A stretch of 64,000 nt of DNA. Source: Winslowiella toletana (GTDB lineage Bacteria; Pseudomonadota; Gammaproteobacteria; Enterobacterales; Enterobacteriaceae). The translations under genes and the position numbers were made by a program. Shown piece after piece: positions 16,974-26,278 of the stretch (the stretch's first letter is position 1; each line of letters starts with the position of its first letter). The DNA lies in assembly GCF_017875465.1 (NCBI RefSeq), contig NZ_JAGGMQ010000001.1, positions 4,402,001 to 4,466,000 on the forward strand, in the 5' to 3' direction. The notes beneath the pieces are model-generated. The model had not been told where the DNA came from, did no database searches, and saw nothing but the letters and a program-made list of their open reading frames with translations.

Positions 16974-18664
16974 GCGGCGATTTTAAACCCTGCGTGGTGA
17001 TCCCCTGTTATAACCATGGCGCCACCATGGCGGCGGTGCTGGCCCGGTTAGCGCCCTTTGCGTTGCCGGTGTTTATCGTCGATGACGGCAGCGATGCCGC
17101 GACGCAAAATCAGCTTAACGCGCTGGTTTGTGACGGTGTCACGCTGCTGCGGCTGGATAATAATCGCGGCAAAGGCGCGGCGGTATTCCACGGTTTACAG
17201 GCGGCGCAGCAGCAGGGTTACAGCCATGCCTTGCAGCTGGATGCCGATGGGCAGCATCAGATTGAAGATGCGCCGCAGATGCTGGCGGAAGCGCGCAATT
17301 ATCCTGATTGTCTGATCTCCGGGCAGCCGGTCTATGACGATTCCGTGCCGAAAGCGCGTCTGTATGGCCGCTACATCACGCATTTCTGGGTCTGGATTGA
17401 GACGCTGTCGCTGTCGCTGAAAGACAGCATGTGTGGCTTCCGCGTCTATCCGCTGACGCCAACGCTGGCGCTGATGCGGCAGCGCGCCATCGGCCAGCGG
17501 ATGGATTTCGATACGGAGATTATGGTGCGCCTCTGCTGGGCGGGTACGCCGAGCCGTTTTCTGCCGACGCGCGTTACCTATCCGCAGGATGGCATCTCGC
17601 ACTTTGACGCACTGCATGACAATTTACGTATCTCATGGATGCATACCCGGCTGTTTTTCGGCATGTTGCCGCGCATCCCGTCGCTGCTGCGACGTAAGCG
17701 GCAGACGACGCACTGGGCGGGCGTCAGCGAACGCAAGGGGCTGATGGGCATGCGTATTATGCTGGCGGTCTATCGCCTGGCTGGTCGCGGCCTGTTTACC
17801 CTGCTGTTGTGGCCGGTAACTGCCGTTTACTGGCTGAGCGGACGCCAGCAACGCCAGGCTTCGCAGCAGTGGATTAGCCGGATTAAACAGTATGCCCGTC
17901 AGCAGCAGGTGCCGTTGCCGCGACCGCTGAACAGCTATCACCATTTTTTGCGTTTCGGCGACGCGATGCTGGATAAAATCGCCAGCTGGCGCGGCGATTT
18001 GCGCTGGGGCAGGGAGATTGATTTCGCCCCGGGAGCCGAGGCAGCGATTAATGCCGCTCAGCCCGGTGGACGGCTGATTCTGGCTTCGCATCTCGGCGAT
18101 ATCGAAGCCTGCCGCGCACTGGCGCAGCAGGTCAGCGGTCTGGTGATTAATGCGCTGGTATTTACCGATAATGCGCAACGATTCCGTCAGCTTACCGAAG
18201 AGCTGGCGCCGCAGGCTGGCGTCAATCTGATTCCGGTCAGCGATATCGGCCCGGAAACCGCGATGATGCTGCACGATAAATTGCAGGCCGGTGAGTGGGT
18301 AGCGATTGTTGGCGATCGCACCGCGGTTAACCGCCAGCGCGGCGGCGTGCGGCGGGTGATCTGGAGCGATTTTCTTGGCCGACCGGCGCCGTTTCCGCAG
18401 GGGCCGTTTGTGCTGGCTGCCGCTCTGCGCTGCCCGGTATTACTGATGTTTGCTCTGAAACAGCAGGGCAAACTGCGCATTTACTGCGAATCTTTTGCCG
18501 ATCCGCTGCTGTTGCCGCGCGCCACGCGCCAGCAGGCATTGCAGCAGACCGTCGACCGCTATGCCGAACGGCTGGCGCATCACGCGCTGATTTCGCCGCT
18601 CGACTGGTTTAATTTTTTCGATTTCTGGACGCTGCCCGCAGCGGAGCCGGAGAACAAGGAGTAA
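16967..18664 (+). CDS. apeJ: APE cluster glycosyltransferase-acyltransferase fusion ApeJ
   Basis: 565 residues from a GTG overlapping the apeI stop. Residues about 5-240 form a GT2 glycosyltransferase (VVIPCYNHGATMAAVL, FIVDDGSD, LQLDADGQHQ with the DxD metal motif). Residues about 270-560 form an LpxL/LPLAT-like acyltransferase (LASHLGDIEACRAL, VGDRTAVNRQRGGVRRVIW, with a Phe/Pro-rich follow-up). The two-domain fusion is normal for APE clusters and implies assembly of a glycolipid anchor for the pigment at the inner membrane. Confidence 0.82.
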   Translation: MLGGDFKPCVVIPCYNHGATMAAVLARLAPFALPVFIVDDGSDAATQNQLNALVCDGVTLLRLDNNRGKGAAVFHGLQAAQQQGYSHALQLDADGQHQIEDAPQMLAEARNYPDCLISGQPVYDDSVPKARLYGRYITHFWVWIETLSLSLKDSMCGFRVYPLTPTLALMRQRAIGQRMDFDTEIMVRLCWAGTPSRFLPTRVTYPQDGISHFDALHDNLRISWMHTRLFFGMLPRIPSLLRRKRQTTHWAGVSERKGLMGMRIMLAVYRLAGRGLFTLLLWPVTAVYWLSGRQQRQASQQWISRIKQYARQQQVPLPRPLNSYHHFLRFGDAMLDKIASWRGDLRWGREIDFAPGAEAAINAAQPGGRLILASHLGDIEACRALAQQVSGLVINALVFTDNAQRFRQLTEELAPQAGVNLIPVSDIGPETAMMLHDKLQAGEWVAIVGDRTAVNRQRGGVRRVIWSDFLGRPAPFPQGPFVLAAALRCPVLLMFALKQQGKLRIYCESFADPLLLPRATRQQALQQTVDRYAERLAHHALISPLDWFNFFDFWTLPAAEPENKE

Positions 18665-18666
18665 GC

Positions 18667-19089
18667 GTGAATAACGATCGACGATTTTCCATCGAGATTG
18701 AACTGACGGTGCCGTTCCATGATGTCGACGCGATGGGCGTGGTGTGGCACGGCAACTACTTCCGCTATTTCGAGGTGGCGCGCGAAGCATTGCTGGCGCA
18801 GTTTAACTACGGCTATCGCGAAATGAAGGCCTCCGGCTACGTCTGGCCGGTGGTGGATACCCATGTGAAATATCGTGGCACGCTGACTTTTGAACAACGC
18901 ATCCGCGTACGCGCCACTATTGAAGAGTATGAAAATCGTCTGCGTATCGCCTATCAGATTTTTGATATCGCCAGCGGCAAACGCACCACCAGTGGTTACA
19001 CCATTCAGGTGGCGGTCGGCATTGAGTCGCAGGAGATGAACTTTGTTTCGCCTGCGGTGCTGTTTGAACGTCTGGGAGTGACGCTATGA
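18667..19089 (+). CDS. apeK: Aryl polyene acyl thioesterase ApeK
   Basis: 140 residues, GTG start 2 nt after apeJ. Hotdog thioesterase of the 4-hydroxybenzoyl-CoA/YbgC type with the signature VPFHDVDAMGVVWHGNYFRYFEVAREAL (catalytic Asp in DVDAMGV). It could release the polyene from the carrier protein or edit stalled chains. Its stop overlaps the apeL start (ATGA). Confidence 0.8.
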   Translation: MNNDRRFSIEIELTVPFHDVDAMGVVWHGNYFRYFEVAREALLAQFNYGYREMKASGYVWPVVDTHVKYRGTLTFEQRIRVRATIEEYENRLRIAYQIFDIASGKRTTSGYTIQVAVGIESQEMNFVSPAVLFERLGVTL

Positions 19090-19691
19090 AAGCGCTGTTA
19101 GTGGCCGCGCTGGCGCTGTTCTGCCTGAGTGCGCAGGCGGTGACGCTGGAAGATCTGCAACAGCGCTTTGCCAGCCAGCCGGTGGTGCGCGCCGATTTCA
19201 GCCAGCAGCGGTCGATTAAAGGGATGGCGCAGCCACTGAAATCGAGCGGCGAGCTGTTGATTGCTCAGCAGCAGGGCCTGTGGTGGCATCAGGCGAAGCC
19301 GTTTCCGCTGACGCTGGTGCTGGATGACAAACGCATGGTGCAGGTGATGAATAATCAGCCGCCGCAAATTGTCACCGCCGACAGCAATCCGCAGATGTTC
19401 CAGTTTAACCATCTGCTGCGTGCGCTGTTCGAGGCCGACCGCGCGGTGCTGGAGCAGAATTTTGCTATTGATTTCCGCGACCTCGGCAGCGACAGCTGGC
19501 GCATGGTACTGACGCCGAAAACCAGCCCGCTGGATAAGCTGTTTAATACGATTACCCTGCAGGGTAAGACGTACCTCGATGTGATTGAGTTAAATGATAA
19601 ACAGGGCGATGTCACCCATATCAGCCTGAGCAATCAGCGCCTGGAGCCGCGGACCCTGAGTGATGAAGAGAAGCAGCGCTTTGTTTTCTAA
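19086..19691 (+). CDS. apeL: LolA-like periplasmic carrier ApeL
   Basis: 201 residues with a Sec signal peptide (residues 1-19, ending AQA). The mature protein shows LolA/DUF-type features: VRADFSQQRSIKGMAQPLKSSGELLIAQQQGLWW. LolA folds bind acyl chains; here it would carry the lipidated polyene across the periplasm between the ApeM exporter and the outer membrane. Overlaps apeM by about 30 nt. Confidence 0.8.
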   Translation: MKALLVAALALFCLSAQAVTLEDLQQRFASQPVVRADFSQQRSIKGMAQPLKSSGELLIAQQQGLWWHQAKPFPLTLVLDDKRMVQVMNNQPPQIVTADSNPQMFQFNHLLRALFEADRAVLEQNFAIDFRDLGSDSWRMVLTPKTSPLDKLFNTITLQGKTYLDVIELNDKQGDVTHISLSNQRLEPRTLSDEEKQRFVF

Positions 19692-21984
19692 GCGTCTGCG
19701 CCTGGCCGCCGCGGGCTGGCTGGCGGTCTGTCTGCTGTTGCTGGTGACGCTGGCGCTGTTGCTGCCACGCGCCACGGTAAACAGCAGCGTGTTAGCGCTG
19801 TTGCCGAAACAGGCGATGGGAGCGGTTCCCGACGATTTACAGCAGGGTTTTATACAGCGTCTCGATCAGCAGATGGTATGGCTTATCAGCCCCGGCCAGC
19901 AGGCCGATCCGGCGCTGGCCGCCCGTTTCCTGCGCGCGTTGCAGGCGCTGCCGGAACTGAAAAATGTTAAAGGGCCGGTGGATGCGGCTCAGCAGCAGCA
20001 GTGGGGCCAGTTTGCCTGGCAGCAGCGTAATGGTCTGATCGATCCCGCTACCCGCGCACGACTGGCTGACGGTGGTGGCGCGCAGGCTGACTGGATCCTC
20101 GCCCAGCTCTACTCCGCATTTGCCGGGGTGAGCGGTCAGGAGCTGAGCCACGATTCGCTGATGCTGGTACGCGGTTCGCAGCTGGCGATGCAGCAGAGCG
20201 CCAGCCAGCTGGCGCTGCGTGATGGCTGGCTGACCACCCGCGATAAACAGGGTCGGCAGTGGTATTTTATCCACGGCGAACTGGCGAATCATTCATTTGA
20301 TATGCAGCAGAGCCACCAGGTGGTGCTGCGTTTACAGCAGCTGGAACAGCAGATTAAACAGCACTACCCGCAGGCGCAAATACTGACGCGCGGTACGGTG
20401 CTGTACAGCGATTTTGCCAGCCAGCAGGCGCGGCATGATGTCTCAACGCTTGGCGTCGCCACCATCACTGGCGTGCTGCTGCTGGTGTTCTCGGTGTTTC
20501 GTTCACCGCGTCCGTTGCTGTTATGCGCGTTATCAGTGTCAACTGGCGCGCTGGCTGGCACGACTCTGACGCTGCTCTGTTTTGGTGAGCTGCATTTGAT
20601 GACGCTGGTGATGAGTATCAGCATTATCGGTATCTCCGCTGACTATACGCTCTACTACCTTAGCGAACGGATGGTGCATGGCGCCGAAGCCACCCCCCAG
20701 CAGAGTCTGCAAAAAGTGATGCCGGCGTTATTGCTGGCGCTGGCGACGGCGGTGGTGGCTTATCTGATTATGCTGCTGGCGCCGTTTCCGGGCCTGCGTC
20801 AGCTGGCGGTATTTGCCGCCAGTGGTTTAACCGCTTCCTGTCTGACGGTGATCTGCTGGTATCCGTGGCTGGTCAAAGGATTGCCGGTGCGTCCGGTGCC
20901 AGCGATGATTCTGCTGGCGCGCTGGCTGGCGGCCTGGCGTCGTCAGCGCTGGCTGAAAGTGGGATTGCCGCTGCTGGTGGCGCTGATTTCCGTTAGCGGC
21001 CTGGCGATGCTGAAGGTGGATGACGATATTTCGCAGTTGCAGACGCTGCCGCCGAAACTGCTGCAACAGGATGCACAACTTACCGCGCTGACCGGGCAGG
21101 GCGCGGATCAGACCTGGTTTATCGTCTGGGGCGACAGCGCCGAACAGACGCTGCAACGACTGGAAGCGCTGACGCCGCAACTGCAGCAGGCGCAGCAGCA
21201 AAAATGGCTGGATAGCTGGCGTCAGCTGCCGCTTTCATCGCAGGCACAGCAACAACGTGATCTGGCGCTGTTGCAGCGTGCGGCACCGGCGGTAGTTGAG
21301 AAGCTTCACCAGGCGGGGATCGGGCTGGCTGCGCCGGATCTGCGCGCCATGCCGGTGACGCCAGAACGCTGGCTAAACAGCCCGAACAGCGAAGGCTGGC
21401 GGCTGCTATGGCTCAGCCTGCCAGATGGCCGCAGCGCGGCGCTGGTGCCAGTCAGCGGCGTGCATAACAGCGCAAAACTGGCGCAGCTGGCGCAGGCGCA
21501 ACCCGGTGTGGCGTGGATTGACCGCAAGAGCACTTTCGATACGCTGTTCAGCTTCTATCGCGTGATGCTTGGCTGGCTGTTGCTGGCGGCGGTGGTGGTG
21601 ATCGCCATCAGCTATATGCTGCGTCTCGGCGTAAAACGTGGTCTGGTCAGTGTATTGCCCTCGGTGCTGTCACTGGGTGGCGGACTGGCGGCGCTGGCGT
21701 TTAGCGGTCACTCGCTGAATCTGTTTTCACTGCTGGCGCTGATTCTGGTGCTGGGAATTGGGATTAATTACACCCTGTTCTTCAGTAATCCGCGTGGCAC
21801 GCCGATAACCTCGTTACTGGCGGTGTCGCTGGCGATGGCCACCACGCTGCTGACCTTAGGCATGCTGGTGTTCAGCACCACTCAGGCGATCAGCAGTTTT
21901 GGCATTGTGTTGTGCAGCGGTATTTTCACCGCCTTTCTGCTGGCGCCGCTGGCGTTACCGCAACCGAAAAGGAGCAGACGATGA
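19663..21984 (+). CDS. apeM: MMPL/RND-type exporter ApeM
   Basis: 773 residues from the ATG at 19663 (GTG one codon upstream; TTG at 19681 also possible). Layout is typical of the RND-like MMPL family: TM1, a large periplasmic domain (about 50-255), TM2-6, a second periplasmic domain (about 440-640), TM8-12. The TM4-like segment MSISIIGISADYTLYYLSER and the repeat LGIGINYTLFFSNP carry the usual polar residues. It probably extracts the finished pigment-lipid from the inner membrane and hands it to ApeL. Confidence 0.82.
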   Translation: MKRSSALFSKRLRLAAAGWLAVCLLLLVTLALLLPRATVNSSVLALLPKQAMGAVPDDLQQGFIQRLDQQMVWLISPGQQADPALAARFLRALQALPELKNVKGPVDAAQQQQWGQFAWQQRNGLIDPATRARLADGGGAQADWILAQLYSAFAGVSGQELSHDSLMLVRGSQLAMQQSASQLALRDGWLTTRDKQGRQWYFIHGELANHSFDMQQSHQVVLRLQQLEQQIKQHYPQAQILTRGTVLYSDFASQQARHDVSTLGVATITGVLLLVFSVFRSPRPLLLCALSVSTGALAGTTLTLLCFGELHLMTLVMSISIIGISADYTLYYLSERMVHGAEATPQQSLQKVMPALLLALATAVVAYLIMLLAPFPGLRQLAVFAASGLTASCLTVICWYPWLVKGLPVRPVPAMILLARWLAAWRRQRWLKVGLPLLVALISVSGLAMLKVDDDISQLQTLPPKLLQQDAQLTALTGQGADQTWFIVWGDSAEQTLQRLEALTPQLQQAQQQKWLDSWRQLPLSSQAQQQRDLALLQRAAPAVVEKLHQAGIGLAAPDLRAMPVTPERWLNSPNSEGWRLLWLSLPDGRSAALVPVSGVHNSAKLAQLAQAQPGVAWIDRKSTFDTLFSFYRVMLGWLLLAAVVVIAISYMLRLGVKRGLVSVLPSVLSLGGGLAALAFSGHSLNLFSLLALILVLGIGINYTLFFSNPRGTPITSLLAVSLAMATTLLTLGMLVFSTTQAISSFGIVLCSGIFTAFLLAPLALPQPKRSRR

Positions 21985-22550
21985 AATCATGGTGGAGGGC
22001 AGCGCTGATGGCGTTGCTGCTGAGCGGTTGCGCCAGCCATAGCGATCCGACGCGGCCCGAGGCGTGGCTGAAGCCCGGGGTGAAAGTGACGTTGCCGCCG
22101 CCGGGCATTACACCGGCGTTTAATCAGCAGCAGCTGTTAACCGGCAGCTTTAAGGGCAAGCAGCAGTCGCTGCTGGTATTGCTGAGCGCGGATCAACAGC
22201 AGCTGACGCTGGCCGGGCTGTCATCGCTGGGCATTCGCCTGTTCCGTGTCAGTTATGACCGCAGCGGCATACATAGCGAGCAGTCGATCGCTTTACCGGA
22301 AATGCCGCCCGCCAGTCAGGTACTGGCCGATATTATGCTCAGTCACTGGCCGCTTGCCGTCTGGCAGAAGCAGCTGCCCGCGGGCTGGACGTTGCAGGAT
22401 CACGGCGATGCGCGTCAGCTGCGGGATAATGATGGCAGGCTGATTACCGAAATCCGTTATCTGCAGCGCGGCAACCAGCGACAGCCGATCAGCGTGCAGC
22501 AGTTTGCGTTTGGTTATCAGATCCTTATTCAACAACTGGATGCCTCATGA
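21981..22550 (+). CDS. apeN: APE cluster DUF3261-type lipoprotein ApeN
   Basis: 189 residues from the ATG at 21981, which overlaps the apeM stop (ATGA) and has GGAG just upstream. Lipobox LSGC (Cys about 18). The mature protein resembles DUF3261, a LolB-like lipoprotein family found only at this cluster position. It may act as the outer-membrane acceptor for the pigment delivered by ApeL. The role is inferred from the LolA/LolB pairing. Confidence 0.75.
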   Translation: MKSWWRAALMALLLSGCASHSDPTRPEAWLKPGVKVTLPPPGITPAFNQQQLLTGSFKGKQQSLLVLLSADQQQLTLAGLSSLGIRLFRVSYDRSGIHSEQSIALPEMPPASQVLADIMLSHWPLAVWQKQLPAGWTLQDHGDARQLRDNDGRLITEIRYLQRGNQRQPISVQQFAFGYQILIQQLDAS

Positions 22551-23704
22551 TCTATATCTCTGCCGTTGGCATGCTTAATGCGCTGGGCAACTCGCCTGAC
22601 GAGATTAGCGCTAATCTGGTGAGCGGCGAGGCGCCGGGCATGCGCCCCGCCGACAGCTGGCTGCTGGCCGGACGCCGCTGCTGGATTGGTCATGTGGATG
22701 GCGAATTACCGCCGGTTCCGCCGTCGCTGGCATGCCATAACAGCCGTAACAACCGCCTGCTGCTGGCCGCGCTGGCGCAGATCCGTCCTGACGTGGACGC
22801 CGCAATTGCGCGTTTTGGCGCTGACCGCGTGGCGGTGATCCTTGGCACCAGCACAGCGGGTGTCGATGAGGCGGATCGCTTTGTCAGCGGTGAGCTGGCG
22901 GACTATCACTATGCACAGCAGGAGCTGGGCGATCCGTCACGCTTTCTGGCGGCTTATCTCGAACTGAACGGCCCGGCTTATACCCTGTCGACCGCCTGTT
23001 CTTCCAGTGCGCGCGCACTGATTAGCGGTCAGCGGCTGATTGAAGCTGGTGTGGTGGATGTGGCGATTGTCGGCGGCGCTGATACCCTGAGCCGGATGCC
23101 GATCAACGGTTTCGACAGCCTGGAATCGCTCTCCGCAGAGCGCTGCGCGCCGTTTAGCGCACAGCGTGACGGCATCTCGATTGGGGAAGGGGCGGCGCTG
23201 ATGCTGCTGACACGCGAAGCGCAAGCAGTGGCGCTGCTGGGGGTGGGCGAGTCGTCAGATGCCTGGCATATGTCAGCGCCGCATCCGCAGGGCGAAGGGG
23301 CGATACGCGCCATCACCATGGCGCTTAACAGCGCCGGACTGCAACCGCAGGATATTGGCTATATCAATCTGCATGGCACCGCCACGCGGCTTAACGATCA
23401 GATTGAAGCGGCGGTGATCCATCAGCTGTTTGGCAATCGGGTGCCTTGCAGTTCAACCAAACATCTGACCGGGCATACGCTTGGCGCTGCCGGGATCTGT
23501 GAAGCGGCGATCAGCTGGTTGCTGTTAACGCGTCGGTTGCCGCTGCCGCCCCAGGATTTCACCGATTGCGACCAGGATAGCAGTTTGCCTGACTGCGGGC
23601 TGCTGACGCACTCCGGCCAGCTGGAAAAACCGCGCATCCTGTCCAATTCTTTTGCTTTTGGCGGCAATAACGCCTGCCTGATTTTAGGAGCGCCACATGG
23701 CTGA
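22547..23704 (+). CDS. apeO: Aryl polyene ketosynthase ApeO
   Basis: 385 residues, a complete condensing enzyme with the Cys-His-His triad: STACSSSARAL (Cys about 150), NLHGTATRLND and KHLTGHTLGAAG. In known systems ApeO pairs with ApeC and performs the repeated Claisen condensations with malonyl-ACP. The end FAFGGNNACLILG is typical of the thiolase-fold C-terminus. Starts in an ATGA overlap with apeN; its last 8 nt overlap apeP. Confidence 0.85.
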   Translation: MIYISAVGMLNALGNSPDEISANLVSGEAPGMRPADSWLLAGRRCWIGHVDGELPPVPPSLACHNSRNNRLLLAALAQIRPDVDAAIARFGADRVAVILGTSTAGVDEADRFVSGELADYHYAQQELGDPSRFLAAYLELNGPAYTLSTACSSSARALISGQRLIEAGVVDVAIVGGADTLSRMPINGFDSLESLSAERCAPFSAQRDGISIGEGAALMLLTREAQAVALLGVGESSDAWHMSAPHPQGEGAIRAITMALNSAGLQPQDIGYINLHGTATRLNDQIEAAVIHQLFGNRVPCSSTKHLTGHTLGAAGICEAAISWLLLTRRLPLPPQDFTDCDQDSSLPDCGLLTHSGQLEKPRILSNSFAFGGNNACLILGAPHG

Positions 23705-24170
23705 GTTACTGAGCGCTGAGCACTATTTACCCCATGCCACGCCGATGGTATTGCTGGAACACGTGTTGCAGGTGGATGATGAAAGCGCCGACTGTCAGGT
23801 GCATATCACCGCCGACAGCGTACTGGCGCCGTTTCTGACGGCCGAGGGTGCATTACCGGCATGGTTTGGCGTGGAAATTATCGCCCAGACCATTGGTGTC
23901 TGGTCGGGCTGGCATGCACGTCAGCGCAATGACCGCAAACCGCGCCCCGGCATGCTGCTGGGCGGGCGCGGCTATCGCTGTAGTGCGCCGCAGTTTCCGG
24001 CGGGGGCGCAGCTTGATGTGCGCGTAACCCTGCTGATGCACGACGACAAAATTGCCAGCTTTGACGGTGAGATCACCATTAACGGCGAGCTTTACGCCAG
24101 CGGCAGGCTGAATACTTATCAGCCGGATGAAGAGGAATTTAATAAAATGATGCAACAGGACAGCAACTGA
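23697..24170 (+). CDS. apeP: Aryl polyene dehydratase partner ApeP
   Basis: 157 residues, hotdog fold (LPHATPMVLLEHVLQVDDE at the N-terminus is the FabA/FabZ-like opening). The HFP catalytic His motif is absent, while a Glu (WFGVEIIAQTIG) stands where FabZ has its catalytic acid. That is the converse of ApeI, consistent with an ApeI-ApeP heterocomplex. SD TAGGAG in apeO precedes the start. The stop shares one base with the apeQ ATG. Confidence 0.8.
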   Translation: MAELLSAEHYLPHATPMVLLEHVLQVDDESADCQVHITADSVLAPFLTAEGALPAWFGVEIIAQTIGVWSGWHARQRNDRKPRPGMLLGGRGYRCSAPQFPAGAQLDVRVTLLMHDDKIASFDGEITINGELYASGRLNTYQPDEEEFNKMMQQDSN

Positions 24171-24901
24171 TGACGCGTTCAGTATTAGTCACCGGCGCCA
24201 GTAAAGGCATTGGCGCTGCGATTGCGCGCCAGCTCGGCAGCGACGGTTTTAGCATTATTGTGCATTACCACAGTGACCGCGCCGGCGCGGAACAGACCGT
24301 CGCCGACATTATGCAGGCGGGCGGCAGCGCGCGCGTGCTGGGCTTTGATATCGCCGATCGCCAACAGTGTCGCGCGCAGCTGGAGCAGGATATGGCGCAG
24401 CATGGCGCATATTACGGCGTGGTCAGCAATGCCGGTATCACCCGCGACGGCGCTTTCCCGGCGCTGAGTGAAGATGACTGGGACAGCGTGATCCATACCA
24501 ATCTCGACAGCTTTTATAACGTGATCCATCCCTGTGTGATGCCGATGATTGGCCTGCGGCAGGGCGGACGGATTATTACCCTGTCGTCGGTGTCCGGCAT
24601 CATGGGCAACCGGGGCCAGGCTAACTACAGCGCGGCGAAAGCCGGGATTATCGGCGCCAGCAAAGCGCTGGCCATCGAGCTGGCGAAACGCAAAATCACT
24701 GTTAACTGCATTGCTCCCGGCCTGATCGATACCGGCATGATTCAGATGGAGCCGACGGCGCTTGACGAGGCGCTGAAAATGATCCCGATGAAACGGATGG
24801 GAGCCGCCGCAGAGGTGGCCGGACTGGCCAGTTATCTGATGTCGGATATCGCTGGTTACGTCACGCGTCAGGTGATTTCAGTTAACGGGGGTATGCTGTG
24901 A
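24170..24901 (+). CDS. apeQ: Aryl polyene 3-ketoacyl-ACP reductase ApeQ (FabG-like)
   Basis: 243 residues, short-chain dehydrogenase. NADPH-binding TGASKGIGAAIA at the N-terminus, NAG motif (VVSNAGITRDG), catalytic Ser in LSSVSGIMGNRGQ and YxxxK as NYSAAKAG. C-terminal ISVNGGML is the FabG-type ending. It reduces the 3-keto intermediate in each cycle, before dehydration by ApeI-ApeP. Overlaps apeR by 4 nt (GTGA). Confidence 0.87.
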   Translation: MTRSVLVTGASKGIGAAIARQLGSDGFSIIVHYHSDRAGAEQTVADIMQAGGSARVLGFDIADRQQCRAQLEQDMAQHGAYYGVVSNAGITRDGAFPALSEDDWDSVIHTNLDSFYNVIHPCVMPMIGLRQGGRIITLSSVSGIMGNRGQANYSAAKAGIIGASKALAIELAKRKITVNCIAPGLIDTGMIQMEPTALDEALKMIPMKRMGAAAEVAGLASYLMSDIAGYVTRQVISVNGGML

Positions 24902-26127
24902 ACCGCCGGGTAGTGGTAACCGGAATGGGCGGCGTCACCGCTTTCGGCGAGAGCTGGGAAAGCGTTTCCGCCGGACTGCGCGCCGGTCAGAATGCAGTGC
25001 GCAAAATGCCGGAGTGGCAGGTCTATGACGGCCTGCATACCCTGCTGGGCGCGCCGGTTGATAACTTCAGCGTGCCGGAACACTATACGCGTAAACGTAT
25101 TCGTTCGATGGGGCGGGTTTCGCTGATGGCGACGCGCGCCACGGAACTGGCGCTGGAGCAGGCGGGCCTGATCGGCGAAGCGGTGCTGACCAACGGTGAA
25201 ACCGGCATTGCCTATGGCTCCTCCACCGGCAGTACCGGGCCGGTGAGCGAATTCGCCACCATGCTGACCGAGAAGCATACCAGCAATATTACCGGCACCA
25301 CCTATGTGCAGATGATGCCACATACCACCGCAGTGAATGCCGGGCTGTTCTTTGGTCTGCGTGGCCGGGTGATCCCGACCTCCAGCGCCTGCACTTCCGG
25401 CAGTCAGGCGATTGGCTATGCCTGGGAAGCGATTCGCCACGGCTATCAGACGGTGATGGTGGCCGGTGGCGCAGAGGAGCTGTGTCCGTCGGAAGCGGCG
25501 GTATTTGATACTCTGTTTGCCACCAGTCAGCGCAACGATGCGCCGAAAACCACGCCATCGCCTTTTGACCGCCAGCGTGATGGCCTGGTGATTGGCGAAG
25601 GGGCGGGCAGTTTAGTGCTGGAAGAGCTGGAGCATGCGCAGGCGCGCGGTGCGACTATCTATGCGGAGATTGTCGGTTTCCATACCAACTGCGATGCGGC
25701 GCATATCACCCAGCCGCAGCGTGAGACCATGCAAATCTGTATTGAGGGGGCGCTACGCAGCGCCGGGCTCAGCCCGCAGGATATCGGCTATCTGAGTGCG
25801 CACGGCACCGCCACCGATCGCGGTGATGTCGCCGAGAGCCTGGCGACTGCCGCCATCTTTGGCCGCAATACGCCGATTTCCTCGCTGAAGAGCTATTTTG
25901 GTCATACGCTCGGCGCCTGTGGCGCGCTGGAAGCCTGGATGAGTATTGAGATGATGCGCGAAGGCTGGTTTGCGCCAACGCTGAATCTGACTCAGCCTGC
26001 CGAAGATTGCGGCGATCTGGATTATATTATCGGCGAAGCGCGGCAGATTGAGACTGACTATATCCAGTCAAATAACTTCGCTTTTGGCGGCATTAATACC
26101 TCGCTGATTTTCCGCCGCTGGCGTTAA
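24898..26127 (+). CDS. apeR: Aryl polyene ketosynthase ApeR (FabF-like)
   Basis: 409 residues, GTG start. FabF-type condensing enzyme with an intact triad: SSACTSGSQAIG (Cys about 164), LSAHGTATDRGD and SYFGHTLGACG. In characterised clusters this second ketosynthase acts as a homodimer, probably on the starter or early chain. Last gene of the cluster; a BIME-like palindrome pair follows 9 nt after the stop and may form the transcript end. Confidence 0.87.
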   Translation: MNRRVVVTGMGGVTAFGESWESVSAGLRAGQNAVRKMPEWQVYDGLHTLLGAPVDNFSVPEHYTRKRIRSMGRVSLMATRATELALEQAGLIGEAVLTNGETGIAYGSSTGSTGPVSEFATMLTEKHTSNITGTTYVQMMPHTTAVNAGLFFGLRGRVIPTSSACTSGSQAIGYAWEAIRHGYQTVMVAGGAEELCPSEAAVFDTLFATSQRNDAPKTTPSPFDRQRDGLVIGEGAGSLVLEELEHAQARGATIYAEIVGFHTNCDAAHITQPQRETMQICIEGALRSAGLSPQDIGYLSAHGTATDRGDVAESLATAAIFGRNTPISSLKSYFGHTLGACGALEAWMSIEMMREGWFAPTLNLTQPAEDCGDLDYIIGEARQIETDYIQSNNFAFGGINTSLIFRRWR

Positions 26128-26135
26128 CTGCTGGC

Positions 26136-26205
26136 ACGGGCGGCGATAACGCCGCCCGTACGCTGGAGTAACTGCAACACGGCAGGAAAGCCGTTTTCGG
26201 CTCCC
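26136..26205. repeat. BIME-like paired palindrome, copy 2
   Basis: ACGGGCGGCG-ATAA-CGCCGCCCGT (26136-26159) is perfect over 10-bp arms; the second palindrome, AGCCG-TTTT-CGGCT with degenerated outer bases, ends at 26205. Same order as copy 1. Located between the end of the APE cluster and fhuD. Confidence 0.7.
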
Positions 26206-26259
26206 GTCTGCATTGGCTTCACTGCGTTCTTGCGGCATACTGCGCCCTTCAAATCACAA

Positions 26260-26274
26260 TAATAATCATTTCTA
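26260..26274 (+). promoter_or_regulatory. Fur-box-like site at the fhuD start
   Basis: TAATAATCATTTCTA matches the 7-1-7 Fur motif TGATAATNATTATCA at 10 of 14 defined positions. It ends 4 nt before the fhuD start codon, so Fur bound here would block both transcription and access to the start. No clear Shine-Dalgarno sequence fits between the site and the ATG. Confidence 0.6.
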
Positions 26275-26278
26275 TTCC

